Positions 56,453 through 64,000 of a DNA stretch of 64,000 nucleotides are shown here, piece after piece. The position numbers and the translations under genes are program-made. The stretch is taken from positions 1 through 64,000 of the forward strand of contig CAZYXV010000012.1 of the NCBI GenBank assembly GCA_964651475.1, in the 5' to 3' direction. Each line of letters begins with the position of its first letter. The stretch's first letter is position 1. The notes under the pieces were generated by a model. That model saw only the letters and a program-made list of their open reading frames with translations. It did not search any database and was not told where the DNA came from. The DNA is from JBGSMF01 sp964651475 (GTDB lineage Bacteria > Chloroflexota > Anaerolineae > Fen-1058).

Positions 56453-56774
56453 CAAAAAATTCCTCAGGGTAGATGGTTAAAAGTATAGCTTTAGCTGCGC
56501 GTCTTGTCAACACGCACGCGGCTTGGCTCGCCCAATTTGTGGTGAGCTATGGTAGAATGTGTCTTGGCAGGGGGATGGTAGACCTTGTTTGCCCGCAAGG
56601 GTTCGCCCCGCCGTGTTGAGATAAGGGACGTGGAAAAAATAAACCGTCCCAAAATTTCCGTAGGAGCGCCCTCTGGGCGCGACGGTCGCGCCTGGAAGGC
56701 GCTCCTACGCGGCGACATTGGGATAATTATTTTCTTCCGCATCCCTAACGTGCAGAATATCAGAAAGGGTTTGT
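56453..56774. other. Intergenic region with repeat copy 2
   Basis: About 320 bp between the divergent histidine-kinase and subtilase genes. Besides the palindromic repeat, it holds a GGGACG-N14-CGTCCC inverted repeat at about 56627-56653. A TAGAAT box near 56552 is a possible -10 but has no clear -35. No RNA gene or ORF was recognised. Confidence 0.5.
56660..56708. repeat. REP/MITE-like palindrome, copy 2 (imperfect)
   Basis: 49 bp with 23-bp arms around CGG. It matches copy 1 at 26817-26865 except for changes in the inner arms: the left arm reads GTAGGAGCGCC-CTCTGG-GCGCGA and the complement of the right arm reads GTAGGAGCGCC-TTCCAG-GCGCGA, so about three arm positions no longer pair. The left flank (GGAAAAAA, CCGTCCC, AAAATTTCC) resembles the right flank of copy 1 read in reverse. 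Confidence 0.85.
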
Positions 56775-59063
56775 ATGAAACGAGCCTTGATTTGTTCATT
56801 CACGTTGGTCGTATTGGCCGCGCTGCCCGGTTCCGCGCGTTCGCTCGGCCCGGCCGCGCCGTTCTCTTCGGGCAAGGTCGCACCGTGGGTGATCGAACAC
56901 ACTGCCGATGGTGCGCAGGCCGAGTTTTTAATCGTGCTGGCCGAGCAGGCCGACTTGCGCGGCGCAAGTGCGATGCCCGCTGGCCTGGAGCGGCGGCGCT
57001 ACGTGCGCGATGCTTTGTGGAACGCGGCGAGCGCCGCACAGCGGCCGCTTTTAGAGTGGCTCGCGGCGCGCAAGGTCGAGCACCGCGCTTATTACGTTGT
57101 TAACGCCATTTGGGTGAAAGGAAATCGCGACGTGGCGATGGCGCTTGCGGCGCGTCCCGACGTGGCGCGCGTCGAAGGCAATCCGCGAATATCCAATGTC
57201 CAACATCCGCTACCCACTGAGGACCAAATATCGGCCTCCCAATCGCCAATCTCCATCGAGCCAAACATTACTTATGTGCGCGCGCCGGAGGTGTGGGCAA
57301 TGGGCTTGAGGGGGCAAGGCATTGTGATTGGCGGACAAGATACGGGCTACGATTGGGACCATCCCGCGCTCCAATCAAGCTATCGCGGCTGGGATGGCGC
57401 GGCAGCCCAGCACGATTACAACTGGCACGATAGCATCCATTCCGGCGGCGGCGTGTGCGGCGCAGACGCGGCGCAGCCGTGCGACGATTACGGCCACGGC
57501 ACGCACACCATGGGCACCGCCGTGGGCGACGACGGCGCCGGCCGGCAAATCGGCGTGGCGCCTGGCGCTCGGTGGATGGGCTGCCGCAATATGGATCGGG
57601 GGGTGGGCACGCCGGCTACTTATTTGGAATGTTTTGAATTTTTTCTGGCCCCCTATCCCGTGAACGGCACGCCCGCTCAGGGCGATCCTGCTTATGCGCC
57701 GGACGTGACGGTCAATTCGTGGAACTGCCCCTCTTACGAAGGTTGCGCGTGGGATACTTTGCAGGCGGCGCTCGAAGCGCAGCGCGCGGCGGGCATTATG
57801 ACGGTCGTCTCGGCGGGCAACAGCGGGCCGAATTGCTCGACAGTGCACGACCCGCCCGCGATTTACGCGGCGGCCTATACTGTGGGCGCGCTGGCAAGCG
57901 GCACGGATACGCTGGCGTCGTTCAGCAGCCGCGGCCCGGTGACGGCAGATGGCAGCTTGCGCCGCAAGCCGGACATTGCCGCCCCAGGTACCGAGATATG
58001 TTCCAGCATCCCCGGCGGATTCTATTCGTGCAGTTACAGCGGCACTTCGATGGCCGCTCCGCACGTGGCCGGCGCGGTGGCGCTGCTGTGGTCGGCCTAC
58101 CCCGCGCTCCGGAATCAAATTTCTGCTACCGAACAGATTTTAAATGATTCCGCGGTTCACATTTCCTCGACCGAGTGCAGCAGCGCCGGATGGCCGAACA
58201 ACACGTTTGGCTATGGGCGGCTGGACATCAAGGCCGCGGTGGACTTGCCGGGCGTATTGACCGGCGTTGTGCGCGATGGGCAAACCGCGCTGCCGCTTGC
58301 GGCAATTGTGCAGGCGACGAGTAACGGGATCACGATGCAGGCTGCCACAAACGGCGCAGGGCAATACACGCTTGTGCTATCCCCAGGCGTGTACACCGTT
58401 ACAGCCGCGTACAGCGGCTATGGTTATTACCCAGCGCACGTGACGGGTGTGCAAGTTTCAAGCCAGATGACGGTCACGCAAGATTTGGCATTGGAGCCTT
58501 ACGAGCGTTTCAGTGTTTCTGGCGTGGTGAGCGACGCCGTATCCGGCTTGCCGCTGCCTGGCGCGGTGGCGTTCAGCGGGCCACTTTCGTATACGGCGCA
58601 TGCGTCCGCCAGCGGCATCTATAGCGCCACTGTGGTGAGCGGCACCTACACACTGCGCGCCACTTTTGACGAGTACGTGCCCGAGTCTCGGACGGTCAAT
58701 GTGTATGGCGACCAGACGCAAGATTTTGCTTTGCGACCCTGCAGCCTTTATACCATGCCCATCACGGGGGTTGATTTTACGTGGCTGCCGCAGCCAGTAA
58801 TGGCCGGACGGATGATCACATTTACGGCGGTCGTCACCGGTGGAACTGAGCCTCTGGCTTACCAATGGAGTGTGAATGGAGGAACCGGCTCGCTGCTCTT
58901 GCCGGGCGCTCGAACGATGACGCACGTTTTTGCCCGGGCGGCCACGTACACTGTGACGCTGGAGGTGAGCGATGCGTGTTCTGCTCGAACCATCGCCAGG
59001 CTGGTGCAGGTGCAGACGGCTCGCTTGATTTTTCTCCCGCTCGTGTTAAAGCAGGCCGGATAG
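56775..59063 (+). CDS. Secreted subtilisin-like serine protease (S8) with carboxypeptidase-regulatory and PKD domains
   Basis: 762 residues. Residues 1-23 are a signal peptide (MKRALICSFTLVVLAALPGSARS). An I9-like propeptide follows (AEFLIVLAEQADLRG). The S8 catalytic triad is Asp189 (GGQDTGYDWDHP), His241 (DYGHGTHTMG) and Ser425 (SGTSMAAPHVAG). From about 490, two carboxypeptidase-regulatory-like beta domains (LTGVVRDGQTALPL; VSGVVSDAVSGLPLPG) and a PKD domain (TYTVTLEVSD) follow. The extreme C-terminus RLIFLPLVLKQAG resembles a tail often seen on secreted Chloroflexota proteins, from memory. AAAGGG precedes the ATG. An extracellular protein-degrading enzyme. Confidence 0.95.
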   Translation: MKRALICSFTLVVLAALPGSARSLGPAAPFSSGKVAPWVIEHTADGAQAEFLIVLAEQADLRGASAMPAGLERRRYVRDALWNAASAAQRPLLEWLAARKVEHRAYYVVNAIWVKGNRDVAMALAARPDVARVEGNPRISNVQHPLPTEDQISASQSPISIEPNITYVRAPEVWAMGLRGQGIVIGGQDTGYDWDHPALQSSYRGWDGAAAQHDYNWHDSIHSGGGVCGADAAQPCDDYGHGTHTMGTAVGDDGAGRQIGVAPGARWMGCRNMDRGVGTPATYLECFEFFLAPYPVNGTPAQGDPAYAPDVTVNSWNCPSYEGCAWDTLQAALEAQRAAGIMTVVSAGNSGPNCSTVHDPPAIYAAAYTVGALASGTDTLASFSSRGPVTADGSLRRKPDIAAPGTEICSSIPGGFYSCSYSGTSMAAPHVAGAVALLWSAYPALRNQISATEQILNDSAVHISSTECSSAGWPNNTFGYGRLDIKAAVDLPGVLTGVVRDGQTALPLAAIVQATSNGITMQAATNGAGQYTLVLSPGVYTVTAAYSGYGYYPAHVTGVQVSSQMTVTQDLALEPYERFSVSGVVSDAVSGLPLPGAVAFSGPLSYTAHASASGIYSATVVSGTYTLRATFDEYVPESRTVNVYGDQTQDFALRPCSLYTMPITGVDFTWLPQPVMAGRMITFTAVVTGGTEPLAYQWSVNGGTGSLLLPGARTMTHVFARAATYTVTLEVSDACSARTIARLVQVQTARLIFLPLVLKQAG

Positions 59064-61238
59064 CAAATTTCGGCGCTTTCTGAGCCACGTTCGCCAGCGT
59101 AACGCGCGCCACGCCTCAAGCGCCTGGCGCGCTTCTGTTGCGCCGGGAGTGGACGCGCTGTAGCTGGCTGTGCAGTAGAGTTGCGCCAGGCGTGCGGCGG
59201 CTTGCCTCACGTGCGTTTGTTGTTGCAGCACGATACGCTGCTCAATCGCCTGGCTGAACGCCGCCATAAATTCATCCGGCGTGTCGCTCTGGCATGTTTT
59301 GACGCCCAACCATCTCCCGCGCCGGCGCAGGCGTTGGTAGAGCAGGGGGACGAGTTCGCTTGGGGGCAATGCAGCCAGTTGGCGCTCGCGCCGGACGACG
59401 TATGCGGCGGCCGCGCTAATGATCAGGACGGCGCACGCTGTGCCCTGGGCCAACCGCCCCCATTGCTGTGCGGCGCGCACCTGCCCGGCGGATATGACCG
59501 GATTATTGGGCAGCCGCCGGGCGCGCTCCAAGAGCGGGCGGCCGGCCGTCGGCTCAAATTCAACCCAACCTGCGCCGGCCAGGTATACTTCGGGCCACGA
59601 GTGAGCATCGTCGGCGAGCACGCGATATGCGCCGCGATCAAAATCATACGCTCCTCTTGCGTAACCGGAGGCCAGGCGCGCTGGCACACCGACGGAGCGC
59701 AGCATGACGACCATCGCCGAAGCATAATAATCGCAATACCCGCCCGGCGCGTCGTACAAAAAGTAATCTACAAGGTCGCGCCCCGCCGGCAATGGCGGCA
59801 GGTCGAGCGTGTACAGATAGGTACGCAGGAAGGTTTCAATCTTGAGCGCCTTGTCGTAAGGCTGGGTGGCCTCTGCGGTAATTTTTCCCGCCAGGTCGCG
59901 CACACGTTGGGGCAGCGTATCAGGGAGTTGCAGATAAAGCTCAGAGATGAAGGGCGGCGGCGATAGTGATTGATCCACAACGCCCGGATCGGCGGCGATG
60001 CGCGACACGACCGTATACTGCGAAAGCGTTCCGCGCAGCCCGGCCAGATCGTCTTCTGAACGATATAACGCAATGGCGCCGGCCTCCCCAGAGATGGGCT
60101 GGTTCAGCGCGAACAGTGTATCGCCGTGTGAAGCGACGATCTCAAAGCGCTGCCGCACTAACCTGCTGTCTGAAATGGTGTCTGATTCTGGGAGCGGCCG
60201 GCTGGCGAGCGTTGGATTGCTCCAGCCGCGCCCGGTGTAAATCGAGTACGTCATGCCGCGCCAGCCCGCCTTGCCCACAGGCGGCAGCGATACGTCGTCG
60301 GGCAGGGGGGGGATTTCGTCCGTCCACACCCACATCACGGCTTGTTCGCCAAGCTGCGGCGGAGCGTTGATCAGGCGGCTGGTCGGCATGGTAGCCGAGT
60401 GGCTCGCGTCTGCTTGCTCCCCTGCTCCCGATCTGAGGTATGCGCCGCCCAACAATTGCTGGACGACTTGCTGCACCCGGGTGACCGGCCGATCAACAGT
60501 GTGGCGCATCCACTCGACCGTTGTGCGCGATGTGAGCATGGATAGCATCAGCGCGACCAGGCAAGTTGCCCAGGCCACCGATAGCCCGCTGCCCATCCAT
60601 TCTGGCCAAAGCTCGGTTGGATAGTCCACGCCGCGCGCCGCCCAACTGGCCTGGCGCCTGTTTTGCGCCGTCCACGCCATCAGGGTGATTAATCCAAACA
60701 GGAACAGGATAATGTAGGTGGGGCCCTGGCGCGCATAGATGGAGTGAATGGCTAATGAAAGTGTGAGCGGCAGAAATGAGTGGAGCGCCCACCCGCCGCG
60801 GGCAATTCCATGCGCGGCGCTGTAGCTGGCCCACCATACCCAGAGTGTGACCTCGAGCGTCACCAGGGCTGGGTCTTGGATGACCCGCCCGGCCAGCAAA
60901 TCCGTTCCCCACGCCGCCACGCGGACAAGCAAAGCAGGGGTATTGATTTTGAACAGGCCGGCGGTGAACGTGGCGAGCGCCAGGCCCAGCAGGATACTGA
61001 GCGGCCAGTGGAGGAAACGCGGCAGGCGCGCGCGTGCTGCCAGCATGCCACAAGTCAGGCTCAAAGCGCACGTCGTAAATAATGTGCCGGAAGCTGGCAT
61101 CCATTCCGCTTCGAGGATAGAGAATGGCAGAGTGAAGATGCAAATGATTGCGAGGATAGCCGCGAGGCGGTCGCCCACCGGTGTGGTGACAAGCGGGCTG
61201 GAAAATTTTTTCCGCAAGTGATGGACGGCGCGGTTCAT
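59046..61238 (-). CDS. Transglutaminase-like (TgpA/DUF3488-type) membrane protein
   Basis: 730 residues. About seven membrane helices fill 15-250, then an extracytoplasmic transglutaminase-like domain with GGYCDYYASAMVVMLRSVG (catalytic Cys), DAHSWPEVYLAG (His) and EFEPTAG (Asp-like region), one more helix near 630, and a DUF4129-like C-terminal segment. ATG 61238 overlaps the stop of the DUF58 gene (ATGA) and follows GGAGA; the longer frame to 61295 is discounted. Its 3' end converges with the subtilase gene and overlaps it by 18 bp. The DUF58-TgpA pair is widespread; its substrate is unknown. Confidence 0.92.
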   Translation of the reverse strand: MNRAVHHLRKKFSSPLVTTPVGDRLAAILAIICIFTLPFSILEAEWMPASGTLFTTCALSLTCGMLAARARLPRFLHWPLSILLGLALATFTAGLFKINTPALLVRVAAWGTDLLAGRVIQDPALVTLEVTLWVWWASYSAAHGIARGGWALHSFLPLTLSLAIHSIYARQGPTYIILFLFGLITLMAWTAQNRRQASWAARGVDYPTELWPEWMGSGLSVAWATCLVALMLSMLTSRTTVEWMRHTVDRPVTRVQQVVQQLLGGAYLRSGAGEQADASHSATMPTSRLINAPPQLGEQAVMWVWTDEIPPLPDDVSLPPVGKAGWRGMTYSIYTGRGWSNPTLASRPLPESDTISDSRLVRQRFEIVASHGDTLFALNQPISGEAGAIALYRSEDDLAGLRGTLSQYTVVSRIAADPGVVDQSLSPPPFISELYLQLPDTLPQRVRDLAGKITAEATQPYDKALKIETFLRTYLYTLDLPPLPAGRDLVDYFLYDAPGGYCDYYASAMVVMLRSVGVPARLASGYARGAYDFDRGAYRVLADDAHSWPEVYLAGAGWVEFEPTAGRPLLERARRLPNNPVISAGQVRAAQQWGRLAQGTACAVLIISAAAAYVVRRERQLAALPPSELVPLLYQRLRRRGRWLGVKTCQSDTPDEFMAAFSQAIEQRIVLQQQTHVRQAAARLAQLYCTASYSASTPGATEARQALEAWRALRWRTWLRKRRNLLSGLL

Positions 61239-62581
61239 CGCACGTTCTCCATCGTCATGACAACGCGGCCTGTGGCGAGCGTTTTGAATTCCCAATGCCG
61301 CGTTTTGCCCAGCGCCGGGCGAACCATCAATGGAATATCACAGCGCACCGTGCGGCTGGCCACGCCTTGTTCAGCCAGTTGCATAGCAAGCTGTTCAAGC
61401 GTCGGGCGACCTTGCGGAGCCGGGTCAATCAAAATCACGGCTGGCGTGATTTGCCGCCACGCCAGCCGCGCCAGGCTGTAGAGCCAGGCTGGATCGCCAG
61501 ATGGCGTGACGATGAACATGCTTGATCCAGCGCGTAATGTGCGGGCCAGTTGACTCAGCGTATGAGCCAGCGGCAGGCCAGGAGTTTGAGGGTGCATGGA
61601 CCGATTATGAGCGTCGGGCAGGCGGGCCAGTTCACCCAAAATCGTCCAGAGGTGTCCTGTGCCGCGCGCCGGCCAGATGATGCGGCGCTCTGGCGTGTGC
61701 GTGATCAGGCCAACGGCGCGGCCATCGCGCAGCAGGTCGGCGGCCAGCGATGCAGCCACGAGCACGCTCACCTCTTCGGTGGACGAATCGCCTTGCCCCG
61801 ATTGGACGGCCGGGTCCGTGTCTACCATCAACCACGCATTGGCCGAGGCTTCCTGATCAAACATTTTGACCGCGAGCTCGTCGCGGTGGGCCGTAGATGG
61901 CCAGTGGATGTGGCGAAATGGGTCGCCCGGCGCATAGGGGCGCACCTGCCCGGCGTTGACGGTGGGAGCGGCGGATGTTTGATTGATACGAAACGGCCCG
62001 GGCGATGCGCCGCGCGGCAGCGGCGGAAAAGGCAGTGTGGCAATGGGAGGGTAGACGAGTAACGGGCGCGATTGCCTGTAATGTACGCGCACGGCAAATA
62101 TCCCCAACGGGTCGCCAGTTTCCACCGACCAGGGGCCGAGGTGGAACTCGCCGCGGCGCGTGGCCGCGCCCGAATAGGTCCAGTGTACTTGGGTGTTGCC
62201 GGGGGCTGCTCGCACCGTGCTGGCATTGTAACCTGGCACGTCAGAGTGGTCGGCCATCTCGGCCCACAGCACTGGCAGGCCGGAATTGTTTATGAGTGTG
62301 AATTGTTCTTCCATCACATCGCCCACCTGCACCCAGCGCGCCTGGAGCCAGCGCCGGGCATACACGTGGCGCGCCATTTGCCACGCCCAGACGCCAGACG
62401 CTGCCACAATGCCCCAGGCGGCTACAAGCAGCATGGCTGTCACGGTCGTCGCGCCGGAAAAATGGACGATCAACATGACCGCCGCACACGCCAGGGGCAG
62501 CGCTTGTTGCAGTTCGATGGCGACCTCGGTGTTGTCGTCGCGTCTTATCGTCCAGGCGGGGTGGAAGGATATGGAGCGCAT
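61235..62581 (-). CDS. DUF58 domain protein
   Basis: 448 residues. Two membrane helices near 30-70 are followed by the DUF58 region with VRPYAPGDPFRHIHWPSTAHRDELAVK (the HW motif of the family) and LMVDTD, a VWA-like MIDAS remnant. Usually paired with TgpA-like transglutaminases and MoxR ATPases; here only the TgpA partner is present, translationally coupled by ATGA. A terminator for the gene upstream lies 24-50 bp before the ATG. Confidence 0.92.
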   Translation of the reverse strand: MRSISFHPAWTIRRDDNTEVAIELQQALPLACAAVMLIVHFSGATTVTAMLLVAAWGIVAASGVWAWQMARHVYARRWLQARWVQVGDVMEEQFTLINNSGLPVLWAEMADHSDVPGYNASTVRAAPGNTQVHWTYSGAATRRGEFHLGPWSVETGDPLGIFAVRVHYRQSRPLLVYPPIATLPFPPLPRGASPGPFRINQTSAAPTVNAGQVRPYAPGDPFRHIHWPSTAHRDELAVKMFDQEASANAWLMVDTDPAVQSGQGDSSTEEVSVLVAASLAADLLRDGRAVGLITHTPERRIIWPARGTGHLWTILGELARLPDAHNRSMHPQTPGLPLAHTLSQLARTLRAGSSMFIVTPSGDPAWLYSLARLAWRQITPAVILIDPAPQGRPTLEQLAMQLAEQGVASRTVRCDIPLMVRPALGKTRHWEFKTLATGRVVMTMENVR

Positions 62582-62604
62582 AGAATTCTTGCTCGCTCAT
62601 AAAA

Positions 62605-62631
62605 AATGCCCTCGCGTGAAGCAAGGGCATT
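62605..62631 (-). terminator. Intrinsic terminator after the zinc-ribbon membrane-protein gene
   Basis: AATGCCCT and AGGGCATT pair around a loop of about ten bases and are followed on the minus strand by TTTTTTATG. Confidence 0.8.
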
Positions 62632-62650
62632 GTGTCGAACAACACTGGTT

Positions 62651-63184
62651 TCAATCGCCGGGCAGCGCCTCTTGGCCCACGCGTTGAGCTTTGCGCGGCT
62701 CCCCCGGCGAGTTGGCCGCTGGCGCGGCGGCGGGAAGCGGCGCAGCGTGGGCCGCCAGCACGGGGCTGGTGCAGTAGGGACATACTGTCCAGCGCAGGTT
62801 GAGCGGCTTGCCGCAATGCGTGCAGGCGCGTTTGAGTTTGGTGTGGCACGTTGGGCAGACAAGATATTCAGACTGTACGCGCCCGCCGCAGCCCGGACAT
62901 TCTTCAGTTTCTTCGATGCCTTGCAGCAGCGCCTCTTCCTCAAGCGATCGTTCGTATGCTTCGGCCAGCGTCTCGCGCGGGCGGAGCATAAAGTAAATTA
63001 GCAAACCAGGCACGTTTAGAATCGCCACGACGAGGGCGGCCAGGATTTGGGCAAAGATGTCGCGCGTGCGGCTGCGAATATCGCGAAATGTCCAGATCAC
63101 CAGGCTGAGCCACAGCGCCGCCAAAAACGCGCCCGCAAAGGCGATGACGATTAGCAAAATGTCGAGTATTCTCTCAGGTACCAC
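62651..63184 (-). CDS. Membrane protein with double zinc ribbon
   Basis: 177 residues. Two membrane helices occupy about 8-32 and 45-68. The cytoplasmic part has four Cys pairs: CPGC and CPTC form one zinc ribbon, CTHC and CPYC the other (about 98-142), followed by an Ala/Pro-rich tail. Function unknown; resembles small envelope proteins with rubredoxin-like knuckles. The start is GTG 63184, with AGGAG 12 bases upstream. Confidence 0.8.
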   Translation of the reverse strand: MVPERILDILLIVIAFAGAFLAALWLSLVIWTFRDIRSRTRDIFAQILAALVVAILNVPGLLIYFMLRPRETLAEAYERSLEEEALLQGIEETEECPGCGGRVQSEYLVCPTCHTKLKRACTHCGKPLNLRWTVCPYCTSPVLAAHAAPLPAAAPAANSPGEPRKAQRVGQEALPGD

Positions 63185-63501
63185 TGTTTTGTTATTCTCC
63201 TCAGTTTAGAGTCGCATTATACCATCCGCTGTGCTTTCGGGCAAGAATGGAAAATGAGAGCCAGAGGCAGCTATTGACATCGGAGCGCGGATATACTATA
63301 CTTTTACCAGGTACCCGCTTCGAGCGCTTCAGACGAAGTGAAAGGAGGCCGCCCGCGAGAATGTGAAAATCGCCCTAAATGTCCACCCAATCGTTTCAAG
63401 CCTATTTTGCAAACGCCCCGTTCCATATATTTTTAAGGTAATCGCCGCCTGGCAAGCGGCGCACTGAATGCCCTAAAAACTTGGTCTCCAGGGAGGTTAC
63501 A
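63185..63501 (+). other. Intergenic region and long leader of the acyl-CoA synthetase gene
   Basis: About 317 bp without a gene of its own. The promoter at 63274-63302 gives a leader of about 190 nt. Within it lies a short hairpin (GCCGCCTGGCAAGCGGC, about 63446-63462) and a two-codon ATG-TGA at 63361. No known riboswitch class was recognised. Confidence 0.45.
63274..63302 (+). promoter_or_regulatory. Promoter of the acyl-CoA synthetase gene
   Basis: Perfect TTGACA (63274-63279), a 17-bp spacer and TATACT (63297-63302). Confidence 0.8.
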
Positions 63502-64000
63502 ATGACTGATAAACCATGGTTAAAGAATTACGACCGCGCTGTGCCGCACTCGCTCGAGCCATATCCAGCCATACCCTTGCATGGCTTTCTGGAGCAGGCA
63601 GCGCGCACTTACCCCGGCAGCACGTCTATTATTTTCAAGTCGTCGCACCAAGGCTTTGCAGGCAGCTCGATAACCTACCAGGCGCTGGACGACGCCGCAG
63701 ACCGGCTGGCTGCCGCGCTGGCAAACCTGGGTGTGAAAAAGGGCGACCGTGTGGCGATTTTCATGCCCAACTCGCCGCAATTTATCATCAGCTATTTTGC
63801 CGTTTTGAAGGCGGGCGGCGCAGTGGTGGCGACAAATCCCCTCTACTCGCCGCGCGAAATTGAGCATCAGATGACCGACAGCGGCGCAGAAATCATGCTG
63901 GTGATGAGCAATTTCTACACGCGCGTCAAAGAAGTGCAGCCTAAAACCAAGCTCAGGACGATCATCGTCACCAGCATCAAGGAATACATGCCGCTGTTGC
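63502..64000 (+). CDS. Long-chain acyl-CoA synthetase (AMP-dependent), partial
   Basis: The first 166 residues of an ANL ligase, cut by the window end. GDRVAIFMPNSPQFIISYFAVLKAGGAVVATNPLYSPREI is the N-terminal hallmark of FadD-like acyl-CoA synthetases, which form acyl-AMP and then acyl-CoA. GGGAGG eight bases before ATG 63502 fixes the start. The catalytic TSGTTGxPK motif would lie beyond the window. The only other ANL enzyme here, at 24.8 kb, belongs to a different branch. Confidence 0.9.
   Translation, partial: MTDKPWLKNYDRAVPHSLEPYPAIPLHGFLEQAARTYPGSTSIIFKSSHQGFAGSSITYQALDDAADRLAAALANLGVKKGDRVAIFMPNSPQFIISYFAVLKAGGAVVATNPLYSPREIEHQMTDSGAEIMLVMSNFYTRVKEVQPKTKLRTIIVTSIKEYMPLL

Overview
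The window reads as a chromosomal segment of a Chloroflexota-like bacterium, probably Anaerolineae or a relative. This is inferred from gene content and not tested by phylogeny. The supporting signs are a high-GC background; a fused beta-gamma 2-oxoacid:ferredoxin oxidoreductase; a DUF2085 membrane protein; SpoIIE and histidine-kinase sensors with Chloroflexota-style multi-helix N-termini; and a secreted subtilase ending in a short IFLPLVLK-type tail. I found no rRNA, tRNA or CRISPR array. Housekeeping genes (lysS, greA, scpB, nadD, obg, fabD, rpmF, coaD, recG, rpmB, rpe, rlmN) are interleaved with accessory islands.

Layout. 1-2.3 kb: the start of an FtsK/SpoIIIE-like ATPase (cut by the window edge), then about 1.1 kb without an intact gene. 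That gap holds three copies of a 111-bp palindromic repeat, three terminator-like hairpins, a strong promoter and a short remnant of a tyrosine (integron-type) integrase. 2.3-8.4 kb: a membrane GAF-SpoIIE phosphatase, a two-gene KOR/POR operon and an uncharacterised acidic-tailed protein. 8.5-14.5 kb: a sugar-type ABC ATPase, a ROK repressor with a clear operator, a DUF2085 protein and a five-gene operon of small membrane proteins. 14.6-16.7 kb: lysS and greA.

16.8-26.1 kb is the most unusual part. On the minus strand lies a nearly full-length bacterial Major Vault Protein (MVP) homologue, with N-terminal repeats, a shoulder domain, a coiled cap helix and a cap-ring-like C-terminus. It is translationally coupled to an M19 dipeptidase and followed by a PIG-L deacetylase. 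Divergent from it, on the plus strand, is a tight operon: an HExxH metallopeptidase-VWA fusion, a radical SAM protein, a small helical protein and a PaaK-like adenylate-forming enzyme. The last gene is preceded by nine Shine-Dalgarno-like hexamers in tandem. Both known eukaryotic vault partners, PARP4 and TEP1, carry VWA domains, so a VWA protein next to MVP is notable.

26.2-36.3 kb: a GAF protein ending in a palindromic repeat, an orphan ORF, scpB-amaP, two zinc-ribbon proteins (one with a histone-H1-like tail), nadD, a HAD phosphatase, a YbaK deacylase and obg. A lower-GC restriction-modification pair with a near-consensus leaderless promoter sits between the fabD terminator and obg, followed by fabD and rpmF. 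36.4-44.3 kb: coiled-coil protein, coaD, recG, two DegV/FakB proteins, FakA and Asp23, then rpmB on the opposite strand. 44.3-47.8 kb: rpe, rlmN, a NagD-like HAD phosphatase and yqeC. 48-53 kb: three genes for a glycosyltransferase/membrane-glycan pathway. 53-64 kb: a 1162-residue multi-sensor histidine kinase, a secreted subtilase, a TgpA-like transglutaminase with its DUF58 partner, a zinc-ribbon membrane protein and the start of an acyl-CoA synthetase gene cut by the right edge.
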